Positions 1 to 6,780 of a stretch of DNA of 37,328 nucleotides are shown here, piece after piece (within the stretch, counting starts at the first letter, position 1; each line of letters begins with the position of its first letter). This stretch comes from JAABRE01 sp964413275 (GTDB lineage Bacteria; Cyanobacteriota; Cyanobacteriia; Cyanobacteriales; JAABRE01). The notes beneath the pieces were generated by a model, which worked only from the letters and a program-made list of their open reading frames with translations, searched no databases and was not told the DNA's origin. The DNA lies in contig CAYPSO010000041.1 of the NCBI GenBank assembly GCA_964413275.1, positions 1-37,328 on the forward strand, read 5' to 3'. A program made the position numbers and the translations under genes.

Positions 1-1368
1 TTCAGGTACAGCAGAGCGATCCATCTGAGCCACACGAGTTAGTAAACCAGTTTCAGGCTCTAATCTCCAAATCGAAGCTTCTTCTCCAGATTCTTGACCA
101 AATTCATCAATAGAACGGTCTTCTTGAATATAAATCAAGCCATCCTTGGCCCAATCCAAGTTATCTGGACTTCTCAAACCAAAATCAGGACTCGCAAACT
201 GACCTGCACCTGCATCATCCCCATCATAAATAATGTTGAGATTAGCACTAAGGGGATTTCCATTTTCATCAAAATCCGTATCGATGATATAGGTTGTACC
301 CCAACTATCTTCAGGGAAACGGCTATCACGTCCAGTGGAAGCTAAAACTGCAATTGTGCCATCTTCGGGATTAGTCGCCACATCTTCAGGACGAGAGAAT
401 TGGAAGCCACCTGCTTCTAGGAATAAGGCATCTTGCTGCTCTTGGGTGGCAAAACCTAATTCATCATAACCTTCCGTACCGGCTAAGTCAGGACGATAGT
501 AATCTAATTCTACCCAACTACCACTAAGGCTATTGCCCGTACCGTTGAAGCCAAAAGGATCTGGTGCTGTATCTTCGTCAATAATTTCATCATCTCCAGT
601 ACCAAGAATACCATCCTCACCAGGCTCGACGATAGTAGGTGTGTCCCCTACTTCTCCGTCAGGTTTCCAAACATAGAGTTTTCCTTGAGCTAATCCGTTA
701 CGAACTAATAATTCAGGTCCTTCTCCTTCACCTTTTTCACCCACATACAGTAATAATGGTGCTGCTTCTCGGTCATCTCCAATTAATAAGGCAACTTTAT
801 CTGTACTTCCTGTATCTAATTCGGTGACGTTTTCCCATGCTGCTCTTCCCATACTCGGTACTGCGTACATGGTTTGAGTGGCTGGATCGATGACAAATTC
901 TGTACCGCCAAAGGTTTCTTCTCCGGTAAAGAATAAAGCATCTTCTAGACCAATTCCTTCACCAAATTGGTGCACAGGAATATATTGAGCAGAGCAAAGG
1001 CGATCGATACCTGCAAATTCTAAGTCAGAGGCTTCATCTACTACTTCTCCTGCACGATTGATAATGGTATCGTAGGCTAGTCCTGCATCTACTATTTCTT
1101 TGCTATCTTTATCAATATCAAAGTAGCTTACTCTAGCTCCGGTTAATTCTGTTCCATTAGCTAAAGTGTAGATTGCTCCTAATTCTGAGCTTAGTTCGTG
1201 GTTGGCAAATACTCTGACTGTGTTTTCATCTAGTTCATAAGCTCCTAAGCCATCGAGGATGCCTACGGGTGTATAGTCTTCAAAGCTTTCACCAATGGTA
1301 AATACAGGATCAACTTGATAATTGTTGATTCCTTGCATTTGGGCTGGCTGATTTGTGTCTTGAGTCAT
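1..1368 (-). CDS. PhoX-like (DUF839) phosphatase, N-terminal part; runs off the left edge
   Basis: This minus-strand reading frame is open from an ATG at 1368 to the window edge, giving 456 codons without a stop, so the C-terminus is missing. The protein starts MTQDTNQPAQMQGINNYQ. It continues with acidic, beta-rich sequence typical of PhoX/DUF839 proteins, including VFANHELSSE, SMGRAAWENV, YVGEKGEGEG, FSRPEDVATN and IYIQEDRS. PhoX enzymes are Ca2+/Fe-dependent extracellular phosphomonoesterases that release phosphate from organic phosphates; that is family knowledge. There is no Tat or Sec signal peptide at the N-terminus. This resembles cyanobacterial members exported through C-terminal RTX signals, but that part is outside the window. 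The next minus-strand gene upstream is more than 1 kb away, so it is probably transcribed alone. I looked for a convincing Pho box upstream and did not find one. The family call is fairly firm; catalytic activity is inferred. Confidence 0.72.
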   Translation of the reverse strand, partial: MTQDTNQPAQMQGINNYQVDPVFTIGESFEDYTPVGILDGLGAYELDENTVRVFANHELSSELGAIYTLANGTELTGARVSYFDIDKDSKEIVDAGLAYDTIINRAGEVVDEASDLEFAGIDRLCSAQYIPVHQFGEGIGLEDALFFTGEETFGGTEFVIDPATQTMYAVPSMGRAAWENVTELDTGSTDKVALLIGDDREAAPLLLYVGEKGEGEGPELLVRNGLAQGKLYVWKPDGEVGDTPTIVEPGEDGILGTGDDEIIDEDTAPDPFGFNGTGNSLSGSWVELDYYRPDLAGTEGYDELGFATQEQQDALFLEAGGFQFSRPEDVATNPEDGTIAVLASTGRDSRFPEDSWGTTYIIDTDFDENGNPLSANLNIIYDGDDAGAGQFASPDFGLRSPDNLDWAKDGLIYIQEDRSIDEFGQESGEEASIWRLEPETGLLTRVAQMDRSAVPE

Positions 1369-1814
1369 ATGAATAATAATTAATTAATTTAGTGTCTTCT
1401 TGAAATCTTTGTGCTAACCCTTAGATTATCATTTAAAGATTAATATTTGACTATGTGATTGTTAATTATTTTTTATTTTATTATTATTATTTAGTTATGT
1501 TTTTTTAAAGAAAAATATATTTGTTTTTACTTTAAGTTAACCATTTTTTATCTTTGGTAACCCATATCTTTGTGCAAATAAATATTAAAATTTTCTTAAA
1601 ATATAGTTTAATATCTTTTTTAAATAACAACTGTGATATGGCTCACAAAAAAATCAATTTATTTATTTAAACCAAGTTTTTAAAATAATTCTCATTAAAA
1701 TATTAAAAATTATTTAATAAAAAATAAAATATAAGTAAAGCTTTTTCAAGAAACGCTAACGAATCTCCATTGACATAAAAAAAAAAAATAGTATAGTTAA
1801 AATAACTTAATATA
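1369..1814. other. AT-rich intergenic spacer between divergent PhoX-like gene and riboswitch
   Basis: About 450 bases of very AT-rich DNA with no credible reading frame. It should contain the promoter of the PhoX-like gene (minus) and the promoter that drives the riboswitch leader (plus). I see no clear repeat or RNA gene in it. TAACC-like hexamers occur near 1414, 1537 and 1558 but not at the 11-bp spacing expected of a cyanobacterial Pho box. Confidence 0.5.
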
Positions 1815-1892
1815 TTCGTTCATCTCTTTGTTGCCTTAAGTTTAGACAGTAAAGAGACGGAAGTAAGTCCTTGAGACTGAAGGAACGCACCG
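1815..1892 (+). promoter_or_regulatory. Glutamine riboswitch (glnA-type; related to the Downstream-peptide motif)
   Basis: The leader contains the conserved blocks of the cyanobacterial glutamine-binding RNAs. CGTTCATC starts at 1817, GACGGAAGTAAG spans 1856-1867 and GAAGGAACGCACC spans 1879-1891. A three-stem junction can be drawn. P1 pairs CGTTC (1817-1821) with GAACG (1883-1887). P2 pairs CTCTTT (1824-1829) with AAAGAG (1851-1856). P3 pairs AGTC (1866-1869) with GACT (1875-1878). These are perfect complements around highly conserved unpaired residues, which matches the glnA motif better than the pseudoknotted Downstream-peptide form. These RNAs bind L-glutamine and control nitrogen-related genes in cyanobacteria. 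Here the aptamer ends 26 bases before a 70-codon ORF, which it presumably controls. Confidence 0.85.
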
Positions 1893-1917
1893 CATCTATA
1901 AATAGAGGTAATCAACT

Positions 1918-2130
1918 ATGATGCTAGTGCCGACCATTATGACCTTATCTATTGCTTCGGCTGCTGCTTGTTTAAGTATTAATACTAAAGAAGAAGTGGT
2001 AAAAGTGGCGATGGCTTTTGTTGCTATTCTATTCTTAGTTTTAACCTTAGTTTTTGCTCCTTGGATAGTAAAATTGATTGTTATGGCTATTCCTATTGGA
2101 TTAGAAAAATTAAATTTCTGGTCACAATAA
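1918..2130 (+). CDS. Small hydrophobic membrane protein under glutamine riboswitch control
   Basis: This 70-residue ORF starts with ATG at 1918, behind a good ribosome binding site (AGAGGT, 1904-1909). A second ATG follows immediately. The product has a short hydrophobic N-terminal stretch (MLVPTIMTLSIASAAACL), a small charged turn (NTKEEVVK) and one or two further membrane-spanning stretches (residues about 31-61: AMAFVAILFLVLTLVFAPWI and the following segment). It ends LEKLNFWSQ. I do not recognise a family with assigned function. It is not PsbZ and not a soluble GifA/GifB-type glutamine synthetase inhibitor. The riboswitch directly upstream and a terminator about 70 bases downstream make it a monocistronic unit. 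The inferred role is a small inner- or thylakoid-membrane protein made in response to glutamine, hence nitrogen status. That it is a real gene is well supported; its function is open. Confidence 0.82.
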   Translation: MMLVPTIMTLSIASAAACLSINTKEEVVKVAMAFVAILFLVLTLVFAPWIVKLIVMAIPIGLEKLNFWSQ

Positions 2131-2197
2131 AAAATGGAGTATAAATTAGTTTCAGTTTTTGGTAAGTTTAGAAAAAACAAAATAAATTATAAAATAT

Positions 2198-2227
2198 AGC
2201 CCCAAGATATATCTTGGGGGCTTTTTA
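2198..2227 (+). terminator. Intrinsic terminator after the small membrane protein gene
   Basis: GCCCCAAGAT (2199-2208) can pair with ATCTTGGGGGC (2211-2221), with one bulged G, around a two-base loop. A run of T follows. It lies 68 bases beyond the stop codon of the 70-codon ORF and closes the riboswitch transcription unit. Confidence 0.88.
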
Positions 2228-2340
2228 AGTTAGCTTTTACCTAATCTCCGATCCCTGTGTCAACCAGGTAATTAATTTTGCCTAGTTATTAATACCAATT
2301 TAAACAGCAAACAAAATCCCCAACAACGAGAAGCTTTTAA

Positions 2341-2400
2341 AAAAGCGCATCGCCCGCGATGAGGAAACCTCAGCGCAAGGACGGAGCAAGAAACCTTGCA
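2341..2400. repeat. GC-rich hairpin island, possible repeat and minus-strand terminator
   Basis: About 60 bases of conspicuously GC-rich sequence sit inside AT-rich spacer. They hold three consecutive hairpins: CATCGC/GCGATG (2348-2353 with 2356-2361), GAGG/CCTC (2361-2364 with 2368-2371) and CAAGG/CCTTG (2376-2380 with 2394-2398). On the minus strand the first hairpin is followed by CGC and then six T, so it could end transcription of the PerR-like gene that stops at 2447. The compact multi-hairpin build and the composition jump resemble dispersed cyanobacterial palindromic repeats, but other copies cannot be counted from this window. Confidence 0.5.
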
Positions 2401-2446
2401 GAAGATTTAAAACTAATTAAACACTTCGATATACCATTAAAATATC

Positions 2447-2875
2447 TCAATTACTAGAAACTTTTGAACAATTATTACACATACCCTTAACAGTTATTTC
2501 ATAACTATCTCCTTGGATGCCCTGTGGTAAATTATTTAAAGGTAGGTTTTTAAATAAATTCCAATCTAAATCTAAAATCGATCCGCAATCTTGACAAAGG
2601 AAATGATGATGAGGTTCAATTTTTGCATCATAGCGAGTGATACCTTCTTGTAACAAAATTTCCCTAATTAATCCAACTTCTCGTAATACTGTCAAAGCAC
2701 TATAGACACTAGCTTTAGAAGCAATGGGCAGTTCATGATTAATATCCTTTAATATTTCTTCTACGGTTGGATGATCGCAACGAGACAATAGATTAGCATA
2801 AACGCTATACCTTTGAGGAGTAATTCTTAAACCTTTTTCCTTCATTTGTTGCTGAATCATATCGTTTTTTTTCAT
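2447..2875 (-). CDS. perR: Fur-family transcriptional regulator, PerR/FurC-like
   Basis: The product (142 residues from the ATG at 2875) has the two-domain Fur layout. A winged-helix DNA-binding half (LRITPQRYSVYANLLSRCDH, then ASKASVYSALTVLREVGLI) is followed by a metal-binding dimerisation half with PHHHFLCQDCG and a closing CNNC. The two CxxC pairs form the structural zinc site, and the HHH cluster supplies regulatory-metal ligands. The sequence looks closest to cyanobacterial PerR (FurC), which senses peroxide by metal-catalysed histidine oxidation and represses peroxide-defence genes; that function is from family knowledge. The frame also extends to a TTG at 2884. I prefer the ATG because no ribosome binding site precedes the TTG. 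The gene is alone on its strand, divergent from the nfeD-like gene, so its targets are not obvious from context. Fur-family membership is firm; PerR rather than Fur or Zur is likely. Confidence 0.85.
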   Translation of the reverse strand: MKKNDMIQQQMKEKGLRITPQRYSVYANLLSRCDHPTVEEILKDINHELPIASKASVYSALTVLREVGLIREILLQEGITRYDAKIEPHHHFLCQDCGSILDLDWNLFKNLPLNNLPQGIQGDSYEITVKGMCNNCSKVSSN

Positions 2876-3189
2876 AGTCACCAATTATATCTAAAGTTTT
2901 ATCGTTTATCTCTATTATACAAATTTGAGTTTTAGATATTTTTAAATTATTGATTTACTATATTCATAGTTAAGATTGAGTTTTAACTCTAAATAATTCT
3001 AATTTATTGAGACAGCCTGACTTCCTTATCAACTAATGTTTTTTCTTTATACCTTACCCATAGTATTGTTAACATATACTCATAAGTGCAATAACTATCT
3101 TTTCCTAATATTTCCAAAATGATGTTTACTCATGCTCTAGCATTGGGAAAAAGATGGATTAACAATTAACTGATAACTGAAATAATATT
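2876..3189. other. Divergent intergenic region between perR-like and nfeD-like genes
   Basis: 314 bases of AT-rich spacer carrying both promoters. A small hairpin GAGTT/AACTC lies near 2978-2990. I see no convincing Fur/PerR box, RNA gene or coding frame. Confidence 0.4.
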
Positions 3190-3636
3190 ATGCCAGTTTT
3201 AAATCCTATGCTTATGCCTAGTTTACTTTGGCTAATTGCCTCAGTAATACTCTGTTTGATGGAATTTCTTTTTCCTACGGCTTTTGTCGCCTTTATGATG
3301 GGTATTAGTGCGGCTTTAGTTGCTCTGATTTCTCTCATCTTGCCACAATTTTCCTTACAAGTCGTATTATGGTTACTTTTTTCTACTCTTTTAATTTTTC
3401 TTTCTCGACGTTTTTTTACTCCAAAAAAAAATTTATCTAACTTAGGCGATGATCGAGAAGGCCAAACTTTAACAATGATTCCTGCTGGAGAAACAGGAAG
3501 AGTGCTTTATGAAGGCAATTCTTGGCGTGCTAAATGTGCCGATGAAGATCATGACATTACAGAAGGAGAATCAATTTATATTGTAGGCCGTGAAGGAAAT
3601 ACATTGATTGTTTTACCTAAAAAATATGGAGGTTAA
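3190..3636 (+). CDS. NfeD-like membrane protein
   Basis: This 148-residue protein has three or four hydrophobic segments in its first half (LLWLIASVILCLMEFLF, FVAFMMGISAALVALISLIL, VVLWLLFSTLLIFLS). The soluble C-terminal half (GQTLTMIPAGETGRVLYEGN...WRAKCADE...ITEGESIYIVGREGNTLIV) matches the OB-fold of NfeD proteins. NfeD-family proteins are partners of SPFH/stomatin-like proteins in membrane-microdomain organisation and quality control. The next gene, five bases downstream, is exactly such a partner, and its ribosome binding site (GGAGGT) lies over this gene's stop codon, so the two form an operon. The length suits the short NfeD class that lacks the ClpP-like protease domain. Confidence 0.85.
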   Translation: MPVLNPMLMPSLLWLIASVILCLMEFLFPTAFVAFMMGISAALVALISLILPQFSLQVVLWLLFSTLLIFLSRRFFTPKKNLSNLGDDREGQTLTMIPAGETGRVLYEGNSWRAKCADEDHDITEGESIYIVGREGNTLIVLPKKYGG

Positions 3637-3641
3637 TTTTT

Positions 3642-4592
3642 ATGGATGCTGTTTTTTTCTTTATTATCTTAATGTTTGGCGGTTCAGCTTTATTTGGTAG
3701 TGTCAGAATTGTCAGCGAAAAAAATGAATATTTAGTCGAAAGTTTAGGTAGTTATAAAAAGAAACTTGAACCCGGATTAAATTTTGTTGTTCCCTTTATC
3801 GATAAAGTTGTTTATCACGAAACTATTAAGGAAAAAGTTTTAGATGTTCCTCCCCAATCTTGTATTACTAGGGATAATGTTACGATAAGCGTTGATGCAG
3901 TGGTTTATTGGCGTATCGTTGATATGTACAAAGCTTACTACAAGGTAGAAAATTTACGAGATGCCATTATTAATCTAGTTTTAACTCAAATTCGCTCAGA
4001 AATGGGTAAATTAGAGTTAGATCAGACTTTCACAGCTAGAAGTGAAATTAATGAAATTTTACTGCGAGAATTAGACATTGCCACAGATCCTTGGGGTGTT
4101 AAAGTAACTAGGGTAGAATTGCGGGATATTGTGCCTTCTAAAGCAGTACAAGATTCTATGGAATTACAAATGGCTGCGGAAAGAAAAAAACGAGCCGTTA
4201 TTTTAACATCCGAAGGTGACAGAGAATCTGCGGTTAACTCTGCCCAAGGTCAAGCTCAAGCAAGGCTTTTAGAAGCAGAAGCCATGAAAAAAGCAGCCAT
4301 TTTACAAGCAGAAGCAAAAAAAGAATCAATTATTCTCGAAGCAGAAGCGGAAAAACAAGAACAAATTTTAAAAGCTGAAGCTACTGCTAACGCTTTAGAA
4401 ATCGTTACTAAAATTTTAAATGAAGATCCCAACGCTTATCAAGCTTTACAATTTTTATTGGCTCAAAATTATTTAGAAATGGGTAAAACCATTGGCAATA
4501 GCGAAAGTAGTAAAGTTATGTTTATGGATCCCCAAAGCATGATTTCTACCCTTGAAGGAATGCGAGGAGTTATTACAGAGAAAAAAGTTTAG
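3642..4592 (+). CDS. SPFH/Band-7 paraslipin (stomatin-like protein)
   Basis: This 316-residue protein has one N-terminal membrane anchor (FFFIILMFGGSALFGSVRIV). A full SPFH domain follows (EYLVESLGSYKKKLEPGLNF, DNVTISVDAVVYWRI, LDIATDPWGVKVTRVELRDI). Next comes a long Ala/Glu-rich coiled coil from about residue 175 to 260 (repeats of EAEAMKKAAILQAEAKKE type), then a short tail (MFMDPQSM). This is the paraslipin subgroup, similar to Synechocystis Slr1128. Such proteins form large oligomeric rings in membranes and are thought to organise lipid domains or protease complexes. It is translationally linked to the upstream NfeD-like gene. A strong hairpin follows downstream, so the operon probably has just two genes. 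Confidence 0.9.
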   Translation: MDAVFFFIILMFGGSALFGSVRIVSEKNEYLVESLGSYKKKLEPGLNFVVPFIDKVVYHETIKEKVLDVPPQSCITRDNVTISVDAVVYWRIVDMYKAYYKVENLRDAIINLVLTQIRSEMGKLELDQTFTARSEINEILLRELDIATDPWGVKVTRVELRDIVPSKAVQDSMELQMAAERKKRAVILTSEGDRESAVNSAQGQAQARLLEAEAMKKAAILQAEAKKESIILEAEAEKQEQILKAEATANALEIVTKILNEDPNAYQALQFLLAQNYLEMGKTIGNSESSKVMFMDPQSMISTLEGMRGVITEKKV

Positions 4593-4919
4593 TTATCTCT
4601 AAAGCAAGAAAGGCAGAAGATTTATTTCCGGCTTAATTCCCCTGCCTCTTGCTTTCTTTGAAAGTCTTAACTTGAAAAAGTTAGATAATTTTCAGTAAAT
4701 TATCACTTCCAAAGTGAAAGTTTATTTGTTCAAATAAAAGCACAAAAGGGAATTCTAATGGTATCTATTCAAACTCAACAAAAATCTTAGGTATTTTTAC
4801 TCATTTACTTCCCTGATTACTAATAGTAAATTGAGAATGTGAGTAAAAACTGAGTGAAAAATAGCTTTGGGGTTTGGGTAACGAGGTTTTGAATCCCGAT
4901 AGATAAAGCAAGTATTAAA
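4593..4919. other. Intergenic spacer between SPFH gene and tRNA-Ser
   Basis: 327 bases without a credible gene. The first 70 bases hold the hairpin terminator of the nfeD-SPFH operon. The remainder is AT-rich and shows no further structure that I can support. It should contain the 3' trailer of the minus-strand tRNA. Confidence 0.4.
4601..4660 (+). terminator. Hairpin terminator of the nfeD-SPFH operon
   Basis: AAAGCAAG (4601-4608) pairs with CTTGCTTT (4648-4655), and AGGCAG (4611-4616) pairs with CTGCCT (4642-4647). Together they give a 14-bp stem with a two-base bulge and a 25-base loop. The following T-run is weak (CTTTG), so termination may be partial. Confidence 0.55.
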
Positions 4920-5006
4920 CGGAGAGGGAGGGATTCGAACCCTCGGGCCCCTTACGAGGCCAACATCTTAGCAGGATGCCGCTTTCAACCACTCAGCCAC
5001 CTCTCC
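4920..5006 (-). tRNA. tRNA-Ser (anticodon GCU)
   Basis: Read on the minus strand, the acceptor arms GGAGAGG (5006-5000) and CCTCTCC (4927-4921) pair. The T-arm contains GGTTCGAATCC, and the D-arm contains the usual GAGTGGTTGA. The anticodon loop CTGCTAA, closed by CATC/GATG, gives anticodon GCU, which reads AGC/AGU serine codons. A long variable arm (GTTGGCCTCGTAAGGGGCCC region) is expected for a class II serine tRNA. The discriminator base is G, as in other serine tRNAs. CCA is not encoded. Confidence 0.96.
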
Positions 5007-5112
5007 AAGGTCAACACCATAACATTATATCAGAATAATCCCTGATTTTGTCAATTAGTCCATCAAATTTTTTTATAGTATTTAGCCTTTAGCTTTTAAG
5101 ATAATCATAACT

Positions 5113-5418
5113 AGGGCTTGCTGAATAAAGATTTCATCTTTATTAGATAAGACTTTCAGGATTTTTTTTCGGAAAAAAGTGCAAGGTTTTTGGAGATTAG
5201 CATGGAACAGACTTGCATTTTTACTACTCAGATTCCCAAATTTAGCAGTAGGGGATAACCGAAACTCTTGCTTGTTTCCTCTCTTGGTTGATTGGGGAGA
5301 ACAGTTCCTCACCTGTGGGCGCACTGTGAGATGTCCGTTATGGCGAGCCCCGCTCACCACCCCTCAACCGATGTTGCCTCTTGCCTATCCCAACCAGCCA
5401 ACGAGTTCAGCAAACCCT
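5113..5418. mobile_element. 306-bp MITE-like element or IS remnant with terminal inverted repeats
   Basis: AGGGCTTGCTGAA at 5113-5125 and TTCAGCAAACCCT at 5406-5418 are inverted repeats matching at 12 of 13 positions. They bound 306 bases. The interior has short open frames on both strands (84 and 92 codons) that resemble no protein I know. It is locally more GC-rich than its flanks and contains TGTTGCCTCTTGCC (from 5365). I cannot see a clean target-site duplication. Short length, terminal repeats and absence of a transposase fit a non-autonomous element or internally deleted insertion sequence. The parent family is not identified. Confidence 0.6.
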
Positions 5419-5431
5419 GACTACAAAATAT

Positions 5432-5462
5432 AAAAAAGCTCTGCTAAAAGCAGAACTTTTTT
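5432..5462 (-). terminator. Bidirectional terminator after acsF
   Basis: AAAAAAGCTCTGC (5432-5444) and GCAGAACTTTTTT (5450-5462) form a stem around a short loop. T-runs lie on both sides depending on the strand. It lies just beyond the acsF stop codon, so it ends the minus-strand transcript. Confidence 0.85.
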
Positions 5463-5482
5463 AAAAACTTTAAGGGAATTAA

Positions 5483-6556
5483 TTAATGAACAGTGCCTTC
5501 TGCTGGTGCAGGTAATGGTTTCATTAAATAAAGTTTTACAAATTGCCAACCATTTGATAGGAAAATCGGTAGCTTTTGCAATCCCTTGAGAATACCAGGA
5601 GCATTGGAAGCATCAATTGCTCTTAATTTTTCGTTATTACTAACACAAGTCTCTAAACGATCGTAAAACTCAGGTTTATCAACATCTAAGACGATGGGGA
5701 AAACTCTTCCGGCAGTTTCGTTAGTCTTTTCAATTACGTATTTATCATACTCCCTAGCATCTAAACCAATGGAAGCATAAAAATCCGAGCGTTGACAATC
5801 GTTCAGATACATTGTAGCAAAAACAGACAACAGGAAGAATCGAGACCAAAGTCTAGCTTTCCAGTCATTTAAAAATTGGGGCTGCGCTTTCATGATTGCA
5901 TCAAAGAAATCACCGTGACGGTTTTCATCTTGACACCAGTTTTCAAAGAAACAGAAAATCGGATAAACTCTATCTTCAGGATGCTGTTCTAAATGGCGAT
6001 AAATAGTGATGTAGCGCCAGTAACCAATCTTTTCAGACAAATAGGTAGCATAGAAGATAAATTTAGGCTTGAAGAAAGTATATTTACGACTCTTTGTTAA
6101 AAAACCTAAATCTAAAGATAAATTAAAATCTGATAGTGCTTTGTTTAAAAAGCCAGCGTGACGAGCTTCATCCCTTGACATTAAATTAAAACACTCAGCC
6201 AACAAAGGGCTTGTATTTTTTAAGCGCCTTCCCAATTCCTTATATAGCAAGAAACCAGAAAATTCTGCGGTACAAGATCTTTCAAGAAATTCCACAAATA
6301 AACGACGAGTTTCCCCATCAATTTTGTCCCAAGATTCGTTAAATCTCTCATCTCTAACAAAGTGATGACGATTATAGTCAATTCTAAACTCCTCTACAAT
6401 CGCTTTTAACTCATCTTCATTGACGGAAATATCCATTTTTGCCATTTCGTCAAAATCAGTGGTGTAAAAACGAGGTGTGAGAATTGTCTCTTTTGCCGGA
6501 CTCTTAATCCCCGGACGCAATTCTTCAAATTCGGGTTTTGATAGGGTACTTACCAT
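5483..6556 (-). CDS. acsF: Mg-protoporphyrin IX monomethyl ester oxidative cyclase (aerobic)
   Basis: This diiron monooxygenase catalyses the O2-dependent closure of the isocyclic E-ring of chlorophyll, converting Mg-protoporphyrin IX monomethyl ester to divinylprotochlorophyllide. The 357-residue product is very similar to Synechocystis ChlA(I). It has the opening ETILTPRFYTTDFDEMAKMD, and diiron ligands in FSGFLLYKELG, MSRDEARHAGF and CQDENRHGDFF. The motif IYRHLEQHPE and the ending NGWQFVKLYLMKP also match. It is full-length. The gene stands alone between the 306-bp element and the biosynthetic cluster, with its own spacer and terminator, so it is probably monocistronic. Similarity suggests the normally expressed aerobic isoform rather than the micro-oxic ChlA(II) paralogue, but assigning the isoform would need comparison with the second copy in this genome. 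Confidence 0.97.
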   Translation of the reverse strand: MVSTLSKPEFEELRPGIKSPAKETILTPRFYTTDFDEMAKMDISVNEDELKAIVEEFRIDYNRHHFVRDERFNESWDKIDGETRRLFVEFLERSCTAEFSGFLLYKELGRRLKNTSPLLAECFNLMSRDEARHAGFLNKALSDFNLSLDLGFLTKSRKYTFFKPKFIFYATYLSEKIGYWRYITIYRHLEQHPEDRVYPIFCFFENWCQDENRHGDFFDAIMKAQPQFLNDWKARLWSRFFLLSVFATMYLNDCQRSDFYASIGLDAREYDKYVIEKTNETAGRVFPIVLDVDKPEFYDRLETCVSNNEKLRAIDASNAPGILKGLQKLPIFLSNGWQFVKLYLMKPLPAPAEGTVH

Positions 6557-6780
6557 ATTTTTTAGGAAATTATTGCTGTTATTGTTATGGTTGTTTTTGA
6601 TTTTATATTATTCTCCATCAGTGTATCAAGAACTACCCTTTTCTTTAAACCAATTTTTATTAAGAGTTACAACTTATTATTAATTTATATTAAAAAACTT
6701 GCTTATTTATAGTTAATATGTTAGCTAATAATTTCAGATTTTGATAAATCCGTTAAAATAATTCTTTATTAATTTTTGAA

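Noticed and set aside
1414..1565. TAACC-like hexamers upstream of the PhoX-like gene, considered as a Pho box
   Set aside because: Spacing between the clearest pair is about 20 bases, not the 11-base period of cyanobacterial Pho boxes, and the middle repeat is missing.
1918..2130. PsbZ or GifB-type identity for the small ORF
   Set aside because: The membrane segments do not match PsbZ, and the protein is hydrophobic, unlike soluble glutamine synthetase inhibitors.
1896..2180. 94-codon minus-strand frame opposite the small membrane protein gene
   Set aside because: It overlaps the riboswitch aptamer and the better-supported plus-strand ORF, has no ribosome binding site, and its sequence is a mirror of the hydrophobic gene.
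5082..5433. Two opposing frames (92 and 84 codons) in the tRNA-acsF spacer as genes
   Set aside because: Both lie inside or straddle the terminal-repeat element, match no known protein, and have no convincing ribosome binding sites.
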